IMG/VR virus record: IMGVR_UViG_3300022594_000519
Coordinates: 1-22,558 of that record
Source of the DNA: a virus
Strand: one strand, 5' to 3'
Length of the DNA stretch: 22,558 nt
The position numbers were made by a program, and so were the translations under genes. Numbering within the stretch: position 1 is the stretch's first letter; each line of letters starts with the position of its first letter. Positions 13,869 to 21,631 of this stretch are shown one piece after another. Below the pieces are notes generated by a model, which did no database searches, was not told where the DNA came from, and saw only the letters and a program-made list of their open reading frames with translations.

Positions 13869-14729
13869 ATGACTATGACTGATTACTATCAAATATTGGG
13901 TGTTGCTGAAAATGCTAGCCCAGACGAAATTAAAAAAGCCTACAGGAAGTTGGCTAATCAGCATCACCCTGACAAGGGAGGCGATCAAGCCAAGTTTAAA
14001 GATATTTCCGTAGCATACGATATTTTGAGCAATCCTCAGAAAAAAGCCGAGTACGACCAACAACGACAATTTGGAAACGGACAACAATTCCATTTTAATA
14101 CAGGTGCTGGCGGATTCGATCCTTTTTCACAAATGTTTGGCGGTGGACATCCATTCGCAGATATATTTGGACGAGCACACGGACATCAAATGCGCCGTAA
14201 TAGAGATCTTAATATCCAATGTCAAATTACATTGTTAGATAGCTACCAAGGTAAACAATTAGAAGCACAGTATCACTTACCTAGTGGCAAAAGTCAAACA
14301 GTTGTAATTAATGTACCAGCTGGTATCGAACACGGTTCAACTATTCGTTATAGTGGACTAGGTGACGATAGTGTTGCCGGTCTACAACGTGGAGATTTAA
14401 ACGTTACTATTTTAGTAATGCCCGATAAAAAGTTTGAGCGTCGTGGAGATGACTTGTACACGTTTATCGAAGTTAGTCCAATTGAAGCAATGATTGGTTG
14501 TAGAAAATCTATTAAGACTATTACAGGTGCTAGCATGGATTTAGAATTGCGTCCGGGTGTAGATACTGGGACTGAATTTGCTAGTGCTGGCAATGGATTT
14601 CCAAATGTAAACACTGGTCGTAAAGGGCGGTTTGTTAGCGTTGTAAAGATTGTTGTTCCAACAGTTATCGATCCAGTTATAGTGCAAAGGTTACAACAAT
14701 TAAATGCTGAACTTAGTCAAAGATCCTGA
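13869..14729 (+). CDS. dnaJ: DnaJ/CbpA-like J-domain co-chaperone
   Basis: The 286-residue protein has a J domain (about 4-68) with Y-Y-Q-I-L-G-V, the H33-P-D35 loop that stimulates DnaK, and Y-D-I-L-S-N-P. A Gly/Phe-rich linker follows (about 69-105), then C-terminal substrate-binding domains (about 110-275). The four C-x-x-C-x-G-x-G zinc repeats of type I DnaJ are absent, so it is a type II (CbpA-like) protein. No phage DnaK is visible, so it should work with host DnaK. The ATG at 13869 has no Shine-Dalgarno sequence; an ATG at 13875 is an alternative. It overlaps the deformylase gene by 26 bases. Confidence 0.92.
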   Translation: MTMTDYYQILGVAENASPDEIKKAYRKLANQHHPDKGGDQAKFKDISVAYDILSNPQKKAEYDQQRQFGNGQQFHFNTGAGGFDPFSQMFGGGHPFADIFGRAHGHQMRRNRDLNIQCQITLLDSYQGKQLEAQYHLPSGKSQTVVINVPAGIEHGSTIRYSGLGDDSVAGLQRGDLNVTILVMPDKKFERRGDDLYTFIEVSPIEAMIGCRKSIKTITGASMDLELRPGVDTGTEFASAGNGFPNVNTGRKGRFVSVVKIVVPTVIDPVIVQRLQQLNAELSQRS

Positions 14730-15192
14730 TCCAAAATTAAAACAAAAGGCCGCAAACTGGGACTTTGAACAGTTCGTTAATGCGGCTGTTGTCGAACGAG
14801 AAATGTTCGAGTTAATGAATGCTAGCGGAGGTATTGGCCTTGCTGGTAACCAAGTTGGATTATTATACAGAGTATTTGTTATGAAATTATCCGATGGACG
14901 AGAAATCGGTTGTTTCAATCCATGGATAATGATTGGCGATAATGACATGATACAAGCCGAAGAAGGGTGTTTAAGTTTCCCCAATTTATGGCTTAAAGTC
15001 CCTCGTCATAACAAAATTACTGCCGCATATCTTGACAGTGCAGGAAAACAATGTATAATAGAACTTGAAGGCATCGATGCTAGATGTTTCCAACATGAGT
15101 TGGATCATCTAGACGGTATTACATTTACAGAACATGTAAGTGATTTAAAACTTAAAATGGCTCGAAAGAAGCAAAGGAAAATAAATGGTTGA
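14704..15192 (+). CDS. def: Peptide deformylase
   Basis: The 162-residue enzyme has all three deformylase motifs: G43-I-G-L-A-G-N-Q50, E87-G-C-L-S91 with zinc ligand C89, and Q-H131-E-L-D-H135 with zinc ligands H131 and H135 and catalytic E132. It removes the formyl group from N-terminal Met of new proteins. Motif 1 has Gly-Asn where most bacterial enzymes have Ala-x, a minor change. Phage deformylases are known from marine T4-like viruses, often as auxiliary genes. It overlaps dnaJ by 26 bases and clpA by 8, so the three are translated as one protein-maturation unit. Confidence 0.93.
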   Translation: MLNLVKDPDPKLKQKAANWDFEQFVNAAVVEREMFELMNASGGIGLAGNQVGLLYRVFVMKLSDGREIGCFNPWIMIGDNDMIQAEEGCLSFPNLWLKVPRHNKITAAYLDSAGKQCIIELEGIDARCFQHELDHLDGITFTEHVSDLKLKMARKKQRKING

Positions 15193-17461
15193 ACCAAGCG
15201 ATAATCTACAAGTGGTATTTGAAAAAGCAATTGAAACTGCTAAAAAACTCAGCCACGAATATCTAACTATCGAGCACTTGTTGTTTGCTATGCTTTGTGA
15301 AGAAAGTTTTGCAAACACTATTACAGGTTTTGGTAGCGACCCGCTTTTTATTAAAAAGAATTTAGAACATTATCTAAACAATAAATGTGACGAAATTGTT
15401 AGCCCTGGGCCTGTTATTAAACCTAAGAAAACACAAACCGTAGAACGTGTACTTAATAAAGCATTTACACAAGTATTGTTTAACGGACGTCAAAAGATCG
15501 AACCAACAGATGTATTCCTTGCTATGATGGGCGAGAAACGTAGCTGGGCTCATTTCTATATTGCTCAAGCAGAAATCGACAAAGAGAAATTTGCAGATTA
15601 CTTGAACAATAATATGGAAGAAGCTGAGGAAGAAGAAGTTGATATGGGTACTGCACAAGGTAATAAAGCACTCAAGGCATTTACTACCAATCTTAACGAT
15701 GCAGTTAAAAAGAATAAAATCGACCCAGTTATTGGTCGTGTAGACGAGCTAGAGAACGTAGCACTTGCTATGGGTCGTCGTAGTAAAAATAACGTAATCC
15801 TAGTAGGAGATCCTGGTGTAGGCAAGACGGCTATAGCCGAAGGTTTAGCATACAACATAGTTAAGGGCGCAGTTCCGGACTTCCTCAAGGAGTATACAGT
15901 TTATAACCTAGACATTAGTGCCATGTTAGCAGGTAGTAAGTACCGCGGTGACTTTGAAGAACGTTTTAAGATGGTTCTAAAAGGTTTGTCAGGCAAAGGT
16001 AAAACTATCTTGTTTATTGACGAAGCACACATGATTAGCGGTGCTGGTTCAGCAAGTAACTCTGCTAACGATTTGTCAAACATGATGAAGCCAGCACTAA
16101 GCAAAGGTACTATTAAAGTTATTGCTAGTACTACGTGGGAAGAATACCGTAAGCACTTTGAAAAGGATCGTGCGTTGATGCGCCGTTTCCAACGCATTAC
16201 GGTTGACGAGCCAACTACAGAAGTAGCATTACAAATTCTTAAAGGTATTAAGAAGTATTACGAAGAACATCACAAGGTCAAAATCAAAGACGAAGCATTG
16301 TCTGCGGCTATTAAATTGAGTGTTAAGTATCAAGCAGATAAGAAACTACCAGATAAAGCAATTGACTTGATCGACGTTGCTTGTAGTCGTTTTAATTTGA
16401 AAATGCCAGATAGTGAACGTGTTGTTAACGAAGCTAGTATTCAGTTTGAACTTGCTAAGATGGTTAATATGCCTGCTGAACAAGTAGCAGAACAAGAAAG
16501 CGAAAACCTAGTTAACCTACAAAGTCAACTATCCGCAGAAGTATATGGTCAAGATCTTGCACTGACAGAAGTTGTTGACAAGATTATGGTCGCACAAGCT
16601 GGTCTTAAGTCAGAGAACAAGCCAGTTGGTAGCTTTGTATTCATGGGTCCAACAGGAACTGGTAAAACAGAAACTGCTAAGAGTCTTGCTAAACACCTAG
16701 GCACCAAGTTGCTACGTTTTGATATGTCAGAGTATCAAGAAAAGCACAGTATCTCCAAATTGATCGGTAGCCCTCCAGGTTATGTTGGCTTCGAAGAAGA
16801 TGCTGGTCAGTTGATTACACAGATTCAAGAAGCACCTAATGCTGTTCTGTTGTTGGACGAAGTTGAAAAAGCTCATCCAGATGTTATGACTGTATTGTTG
16901 CAACTAATGGACAATGGCTTTATCACAGGATCTAATGGTAAGAAAGCAGACTGCCGTAATATCATTCTTATTCTTACAACCAATGCTGGTGCAAGTTCTG
17001 CTGAAAAGAATCAAATTGGCTTTGGCGCACAAGAAAAAGACTACAGTGATGCAGACTTGAAGAAGTTCCTAACTCCAGAGTTCCGTAACCGTTTGGATGG
17101 TATCATTACCTTTAACAAGTTGGGCAAGGAAACAATGGTTAAGATTGTTAACAAATTTGTTGACCAACTTAAAGAACAAGTTAAGGACAAAGCAGTACGC
17201 ATCAAGATTGATAAAGAAGCCATTAACTGGCTCATCGACAAAGGCTTTGATAGCAAGATGGGTGCTCGTCCTTTACAACGTGTTATTGACAAGGAAATCA
17301 AACGTGACCTTGCTAAACTCATGTTGTTTGGTGATTTGAAATCAGGCGGCTGGGTAACTATCACTGTTGATGATGATAAGATTGCTCTAGCAGTTAAGCC
17401 TAAAACTCCTAAGTTACCATTTGTAGCTGTTGAAATAGAAAATGATCTACAAGGAAACTAA
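15185..17461 (+). CDS. clpA: ClpA-like AAA+ unfoldase, full length
   Basis: The 758-residue protein matches the domain order and length of bacterial ClpA. It has an N-domain (1-140), an acidic linker (144-153), D1 and D2. D1 has Walker A G208-D-P-G-V-G-K-T215, pore loop K-Y-R-G (252-255) and Walker B L-F-I-D-E (276-280). D2 has Walker A G488-P-T-G-T-G-K-T495, Walker B L-L-L-D-E (555-559), pore loop G-Y-V-G (532-535) and sensor-2 G-A-R-P (693-696). An I-G-F tripeptide (611-613) sits at the ClpP-docking loop. ClpB's long middle coiled coil is absent. No phage clpP is visible, so it should feed substrates into host ClpP. Codons match the neighbouring phage genes. Confidence 0.93.
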   Translation: MVEPSDNLQVVFEKAIETAKKLSHEYLTIEHLLFAMLCEESFANTITGFGSDPLFIKKNLEHYLNNKCDEIVSPGPVIKPKKTQTVERVLNKAFTQVLFNGRQKIEPTDVFLAMMGEKRSWAHFYIAQAEIDKEKFADYLNNNMEEAEEEEVDMGTAQGNKALKAFTTNLNDAVKKNKIDPVIGRVDELENVALAMGRRSKNNVILVGDPGVGKTAIAEGLAYNIVKGAVPDFLKEYTVYNLDISAMLAGSKYRGDFEERFKMVLKGLSGKGKTILFIDEAHMISGAGSASNSANDLSNMMKPALSKGTIKVIASTTWEEYRKHFEKDRALMRRFQRITVDEPTTEVALQILKGIKKYYEEHHKVKIKDEALSAAIKLSVKYQADKKLPDKAIDLIDVACSRFNLKMPDSERVVNEASIQFELAKMVNMPAEQVAEQESENLVNLQSQLSAEVYGQDLALTEVVDKIMVAQAGLKSENKPVGSFVFMGPTGTGKTETAKSLAKHLGTKLLRFDMSEYQEKHSISKLIGSPPGYVGFEEDAGQLITQIQEAPNAVLLLDEVEKAHPDVMTVLLQLMDNGFITGSNGKKADCRNIILILTTNAGASSAEKNQIGFGAQEKDYSDADLKKFLTPEFRNRLDGIITFNKLGKETMVKIVNKFVDQLKEQVKDKAVRIKIDKEAINWLIDKGFDSKMGARPLQRVIDKEIKRDLAKLMLFGDLKSGGWVTITVDDDKIALAVKPKTPKLPFVAVEIENDLQGN

Positions 17462-18068
17462 GAGTTTATTCCTAAAACGTTACCAGTACAAAGTTGTATT
17501 GGTAACGTCGGGTGCTTCGTATTTTAGAGGTGGAGATTTTGATAATGCATTAAAAGAATTATCAGACCCTAAGATAAGCACAGGATACCACTGGCAAGTT
17601 AGGATTAAAGATCCAGAAACAACTATTCCAGTATGTATGGATCTGTGTGTTCAGTTAAAGAAGATGACTGATATAGAAGTAAGGGTCGAAAGTCCATTTT
17701 TAAGCATTTACACTAATAATCCTAAAGATGTAAGTATTTTAGAAAAGAATTTCAAAGATTCTATCAAGTATATCAGTAAACCGGCTACTCCTGGTAAGTT
17801 AGACGAAGATTCTGTAGTAATGCCCAAGCTAAGTGAATACGATTTTAAAGTTACACTAGCCGCTACTAAAACAGAGCACTCTGCTTTTGTAAGTTGGGCA
17901 TCTAATAACTCTAAAATAAGAATTACTAAGAGTTGCATACGTGAACTGTCACGTAATCGTAGTTGGGGTGGTACACACTTCTATGTTGCCGGTGATAAGA
18001 ATTTACTTGTTGCTAAGATGCATTTAGGCGGCGCTATTGCTAAAATACAGCGTATTGTCAAAGAATAA
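17442..18068 (+). CDS. Unrecognised protein in the chaperone/protease operon
   Basis: The 208-residue soluble protein begins inside the clpA 3' end (20-base overlap). The start is the first ATG; no good ribosome site is visible, so coupling to clpA is likely. It contains Y-Q-Y-K-V-V-L-V-T-S-G-A, W-Q-V-R-I-K-D-P-E-T-T-I-P, and a C-terminal segment with R-I-T-K-S-C-I-R-E-L-S-R-N-R-S-W-G-G-T-H-F-Y-V. It does not resemble ClpS by eye. A substrate adaptor for the phage ClpA is a possibility from position only. The family seems to occur in T4-like phages without an assigned role. Confidence 0.7.
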   Translation: MIYKETKSLFLKRYQYKVVLVTSGASYFRGGDFDNALKELSDPKISTGYHWQVRIKDPETTIPVCMDLCVQLKKMTDIEVRVESPFLSIYTNNPKDVSILEKNFKDSIKYISKPATPGKLDEDSVVMPKLSEYDFKVTLAATKTEHSAFVSWASNNSKIRITKSCIRELSRNRSWGGTHFYVAGDKNLLVAKMHLGGAIAKIQRIVKE

Positions 18069-18085
18069 TCTGCATACCCAAATAC

Positions 18086-18134
18086 GATAAATACTCTAAC
18101 CCCCTTGGTATTAGGGATTTATTAATAAATGGGC
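18086..18134 (+). promoter_or_regulatory. Late-type promoter motif and imperfect hairpin
   Basis: GATAAATA (18086-18093) is a 7/8 match to the T4 late element. It is followed by an imperfect hairpin in which AAAT and CTAA pair with TTAG and ATTT around a C-rich loop (about 18089-18121). This 72-base gap is the only real break between the chaperone operon and the 3' module, so it probably starts a new late transcript. Confidence 0.5.
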
Positions 18135-18140
18135 TAGAAA

Positions 18141-18515
18141 ATGCGAATTAATGAACTTTGCGAAAGCGTAGGCGCTGAATTAGATAAAGATATTGAACAT
18201 CAGGATAGACACGGTTTAGGGTTTAACCTTGCCGACGACTTGTTGTTTTTTATGCATCACGATGATGATGCATATCGTCGTCATACATATCCAGCTATTA
18301 TGAAAGCATACGATTCTCATAAAGCTGAAAAACCTACAGATATGGCATTGTTTAGTGCGGCAGTTCACGAAGCATACGAAAAATATCGTACTAAATTCCA
18401 AGACATTCGTGAGCTTCCAGAAAGTTTAGATGACGACACAGTTCGTGAAATTTGTGAACACATGCACGAACACGAAACTCAAAAAATCCAAGACGGTCAT
18501 TACGGGGAATACTAG
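18141..18515 (+). CDS. Phage protein with His/Asp-rich segment, unknown
   Basis: The 124-residue acidic, helical protein has M-H-H-D-D-D-A-Y-R-R-H and E-H-M-H-E-H-E, two His/acidic clusters that could bind metal. The N-terminus M-R-I-N-E-L-C-E-S weakly resembles the capsid-targeting starts of later genes in this module. Its TAG stop shares a base with the following GTG start. I recall similar proteins in marine T4-like phages, with no known function. Confidence 0.7.
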   Translation: MRINELCESVGAELDKDIEHQDRHGLGFNLADDLLFFMHHDDDAYRRHTYPAIMKAYDSHKAEKPTDMALFSAAVHEAYEKYRTKFQDIRELPESLDDDTVREICEHMHEHETQKIQDGHYGEY

Positions 18516-19750
18516 TGTTACTCCGTGAATTGTTTCTTAAAGAAAATGCGACTGGTCCACATCCTACTACAGGTGTTAATCTAGGCCGAGCGTTTAATCA
18601 CCCAGAACATTTTATTATATTCTACGGTCTGACTGGTATCAACGAAGCAATTCAACATTTAATAGATATAGTTGCAGAACCTAAACAATTAAGATTTAAA
18701 TGGGACGGTAATCCTCAGATCTATTGGGGGCGCGAAAAGAAGAACGGACCATTAGTACTAGCAGGACATAATGGATGGAGTAAAGGTGGCAGAGATACTG
18801 GCACTACAATAGACGATTTTACAAGTCCTAAAGCAATTGAAAACTTTATTGTTAATAAAAGTGGTAATCCAAAGACTCCCGAAGAAGTTGCAGAACGACA
18901 AAGATTTGCTAGCGAGTTTAGCGGATTGTATCATATATTTGATGCGGCTACACCAAAAGACTTTGTAGGGTTTGTTTATGCTGATGCATTATTCTTGCCT
19001 AACACTAAGCCAGCACCGGTCGACGGTGTGTATACTATGAGACCAAATCCGCATAGTAAAACAGAATATCATATAGACTCCAATGTTAAAAAAGAAGGTC
19101 CGTTAAAATTAGCATCACGTGTGCCGGGTGCTCAAGCTATGATAGTAGCACATGGAACATTTAAAACATTTGGTGCTCCAGATAATGAACAGATTCCAGA
19201 AGATGACTTTAGCAAATTTAATAAGACTCCTGGGTTGATTGTTGTAAGTCCAATTTACAATGATACAAAACCTCAAGTCGACATGTCTGAAATTGAAGAA
19301 GTAAAAAAGGTTGGTGGATATATTGACCAACATGGACAAAATATACAAAACTTTGTAACACATATACCGCCTGCGGACAGACAAGGATTCTTTTATAGAT
19401 TTTTGAATATACATAATTCAGCTAACGATTTTGATAGTATTACTCCGCAAATGTTCTACGACTGGATGGCTAGCCCTAAAGATCCTAAAAATCTAGATAG
19501 CCCATCTATGGTAAGTTCTAACAAACAACTACATATTAAAAATACAGATTTAAAATTTAATGCGTTAGCACCAATGTTTCACTTGATGAAAATTATGCGA
19601 CGCACACGTCATGCTATTAACGATAGCATTAATAGTACACATAAACCAGAGTGTTGGGCAAGTAATCCAGAAGGATTTGTACGTTACGCAGGTCAAGGAC
19701 ATCAACACGGTCATATAAAACTTCAGAATGCAGGATGGAAAGATGAGTAA
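18515..19750 (+). CDS. KWDG nucleotidyltransferase/ligase-like phage protein
   Basis: The 411-residue protein starts with GTG (GGGG 8-11 bases upstream). L-R-F-K62-W-D-G65-N-P-Q-I-Y-W-G fits the K-x-D-G motif I of nucleic-acid ligases and capping enzymes, in which Lys carries the nucleotide. G-F-V-Y-A-D-A-L-F (152-160) may be motif III. R-P-N-P-H-S-K-T-E-Y-H-I followed by an A-x-A-M-I-V-A-H-G-T segment matches my recollection of a large uncharacterised family in cyanophages. The first ten residues, M-L-L-R-E-L-F-L-K-E, resemble a T4 capsid-targeting peptide with an L-x-E cleavage site. Its stop overlaps the nucleotidyltransferase start. Ligase activity is unproven, and later ligase motifs are not convincing. 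Confidence 0.6.
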   Translation: MLLRELFLKENATGPHPTTGVNLGRAFNHPEHFIIFYGLTGINEAIQHLIDIVAEPKQLRFKWDGNPQIYWGREKKNGPLVLAGHNGWSKGGRDTGTTIDDFTSPKAIENFIVNKSGNPKTPEEVAERQRFASEFSGLYHIFDAATPKDFVGFVYADALFLPNTKPAPVDGVYTMRPNPHSKTEYHIDSNVKKEGPLKLASRVPGAQAMIVAHGTFKTFGAPDNEQIPEDDFSKFNKTPGLIVVSPIYNDTKPQVDMSEIEEVKKVGGYIDQHGQNIQNFVTHIPPADRQGFFYRFLNIHNSANDFDSITPQMFYDWMASPKDPKNLDSPSMVSSNKQLHIKNTDLKFNALAPMFHLMKIMRRTRHAINDSINSTHKPECWASNPEGFVRYAGQGHQHGHIKLQNAGWKDE

Positions 19751-21314
19751 TAGCAAACACGTTACTTTTTGCTTTGGTAGATTAAACCCTCCACACTACG
19801 GACACAGTGGATTAATTCAAGCTGTGAAAACTGACGCACAAAAACACGGCGGTGATTGGTTTATCTTTACAAGTAAGAGTCACGATAAGAAACCTGATCC
19901 AAAAAATAAGAATCCAATAGCGTACTCAGAAAAAATACAATGGATCGATTTAATCAATCCCGGACTAGGTAAACATTTTGTTAGAGATTCTAGTATTGCT
20001 AAAACATTCTTAGAAGCCGCGGCTTATTTGTATAGTTTAGGTTACACTAGTGCGACCTTTGTAGCAGGAGATGAAGATATGCCTGCTATGAAACCTGCGT
20101 TGGAACAATATAATCATCAACAAAGAGATGCTAAAGGTAATCCGCACAGACACGGATTTTATGCGTTTCATCCGTTTTTATTCCATGCAAACCCAAGAGT
20201 AACAAGTGCTACTAGTGCTAGAGCGGCCGCGATTGCAAACGATCCAGATGCATTTTTCTCAGCAACAAAAGTTCCAAAAGATTGGACTGTAAATGGCAGA
20301 ACGTTATTAGAAGCGACTCGCGCAGGACTTGTACCCGAGTTAGCAGAACCAGATGAGTCTATACCTGTACAGAAGAAGCCTGTGAAACAGTTAAATACAG
20401 TAGTACCCAAGGAAAAAGTTATGAAGAAAGGACCAGCACAAGAATTAGCTGAATCGATGCATAAGCATGGCATGGATGCATACGAACGCGACCATCGTGC
20501 CGCAACTAGTAACATGGGCGTGGATCATAATTTCCGTAACCAGGAACGTAACGCTGGATTAGAACACGAAAGAAACAATATTGCTATTTCTATTAACGGA
20601 AAAAAATGGAAAGTATTTCCAGGCAAAGGTCATGCTGACAGTCACGAAGAGTGGAAACATTTACAACACATGAAAGACTGGTGTGCTAAAAAGTCTGCGT
20701 CGACTGGTAAAAAATGGTCTGCACACTTAACTGGCGAGAATCCTACTGTGTCCGAAGGCAAAACACAAAAACAAGAAGCACCTAAGCCACGTAACTTTGT
20801 TGCTAAGAACGCAATTCAAAGCGGTGCTGGCGCACATAAAGATAAAAAGAAAGCTATGAAGCAAGGCGATACAAAACACAAAGGCAAATTAGAATTTGCC
20901 GAAGGTCGTTTGAGTGCTAGCCTAAATAGTATTTTTGAAGAAAGATTCGAAGTATTGTATGAAGCTGAAAAGATTCCAGACAGTCATGCTACTGCTACAC
21001 CCGGAATGACTACTCATCCAAGTTTAGATAACAGCAGTCCGTATCACCCATGGCGTTTTGCGGCCAACTTCTTACCTGGTGCTAACGGTAAAGATCCTTA
21101 TGAACATCAACCGGAACGTGATGGCCCAAACGGACAGCACTTGGTCACTGTAGCATATACTTCTGAAGAAGATACCATGATTAAACAAGCAGAAAAAGCA
21201 TTCGGTGCTGAAGCAAGACGAATTGCAATTTCTCCACCAGGAAGCACTGAACTACCCGATACATACAAAACTAGTCCAGTAGCAACTCCTAAACGTAACA
21301 AGTACGGTGTATAA
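19743..21314 (+). CDS. HxGH nucleotidyltransferase fused to extra modules
   Basis: I start at the ATG at 19743, which overlaps the preceding stop codon and gives M-S-N-S-K-H; the ATG at 19728 would extend further into the previous gene. Of 523 residues, 1-200 are a cytidylyltransferase-like domain: F-G-R-L-N-P-P-H18-Y-G-H21, and S-A-T-S-A-R (155-160) as the second nucleotide-binding motif. Residues 238-340 form a basic His-rich module, and 350-385 a Lys-rich segment (K-D-K-K-K, K-H-K-G-K). Residues 408-523 are a domain duplicated in the gene at 21628. L-A-E-S (235-238) and L-Y-E-A (405-408) at the module borders fit T4 prohead protease sites. The substrate is unknown; NMN or another nucleotide is possible. 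Confidence 0.75.
   Translation: MSNSKHVTFCFGRLNPPHYGHSGLIQAVKTDAQKHGGDWFIFTSKSHDKKPDPKNKNPIAYSEKIQWIDLINPGLGKHFVRDSSIAKTFLEAAAYLYSLGYTSATFVAGDEDMPAMKPALEQYNHQQRDAKGNPHRHGFYAFHPFLFHANPRVTSATSARAAAIANDPDAFFSATKVPKDWTVNGRTLLEATRAGLVPELAEPDESIPVQKKPVKQLNTVVPKEKVMKKGPAQELAESMHKHGMDAYERDHRAATSNMGVDHNFRNQERNAGLEHERNNIAISINGKKWKVFPGKGHADSHEEWKHLQHMKDWCAKKSASTGKKWSAHLTGENPTVSEGKTQKQEAPKPRNFVAKNAIQSGAGAHKDKKKAMKQGDTKHKGKLEFAEGRLSASLNSIFEERFEVLYEAEKIPDSHATATPGMTTHPSLDNSSPYHPWRFAANFLPGANGKDPYEHQPERDGPNGQHLVTVAYTSEEDTMIKQAEKAFGAEARRIAISPPGSTELPDTYKTSPVATPKRNKYGV
20964..21311 (+). repeat. C-terminal domain, copy 1 of a duplicated protein domain
   Basis: It encodes residues 408-523 of the nucleotidyltransferase fusion. 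It shares P-G-[ML]-T-T-x-P, a beta-alpha segment around T-x-x-x-Y-T-x-x-x-E-x-x-M, and the 13-residue end T-S-P-V-A-T-P-K-R-N-K-Y-G with the protein encoded at 21628-22068. Confidence 0.75.
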
Positions 21315-21631
21315 TGCGACAATATAGAGTTACTAGTCAAGATATAAATCAAGACAGTCCAGATGACTGTTTTCTCGATCCTAGTGACCCTATACACGAA
21401 ATGAAAGCTATAGCACACTTAGGCGGACTGGGTGCAGATGCAAGACTACACAAATTACGTGTAGAACAAGGATCTAACATAAGTGTTACTGGAACTGAAA
21501 AAGGTCGTATACAACGAGAAATGAATATCAAACCTGGAACGGACGAATGGTTTAAATTATGGTTTAGTTTACCTAAATTTATGGAAGGCGAACGAGCTGT
21601 TGGCACAGGATTTAGAGGCGTAAGAAAATGA
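21314..21631 (+). CDS. Conserved phage protein, unknown
   Basis: The 105-residue protein contains L-D-P-S-D-P-I-H-E-M-K-A-I-A-H-L-G-G, N-I-S-V-T-G-T-E-K-G and a C-terminal P-G-T-D-E-W-F-K-L-W-F-S-L-P segment. I recall this combination from a small family found in T4-like marine phages next to similar nucleotidyltransferase genes. There is no signal peptide or catalytic motif. It is linked by TAATG to the previous gene and by ATGA to the next. It lies between the two copies of the duplicated domain. Confidence 0.72.
   Translation: MRQYRVTSQDINQDSPDDCFLDPSDPIHEMKAIAHLGGLGADARLHKLRVEQGSNISVTGTEKGRIQREMNIKPGTDEWFKLWFSLPKFMEGERAVGTGFRGVRK

Noticed and set aside
15374-17364. Several minus-strand frames of 90-107 codons opposite clpA
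   Set aside because: They lie fully opposite a gene with every family motif intact and have no recognisable protein features.
17442-18068. ClpS adaptor
   Set aside because: It is about twice ClpS length and I could not see ClpS motifs.
20168-20515. A 115-codon minus-strand frame opposite the nucleotidyltransferase
   Set aside because: The + strand has clear nucleotidyltransferase motifs here; the antisense product is composition-driven.
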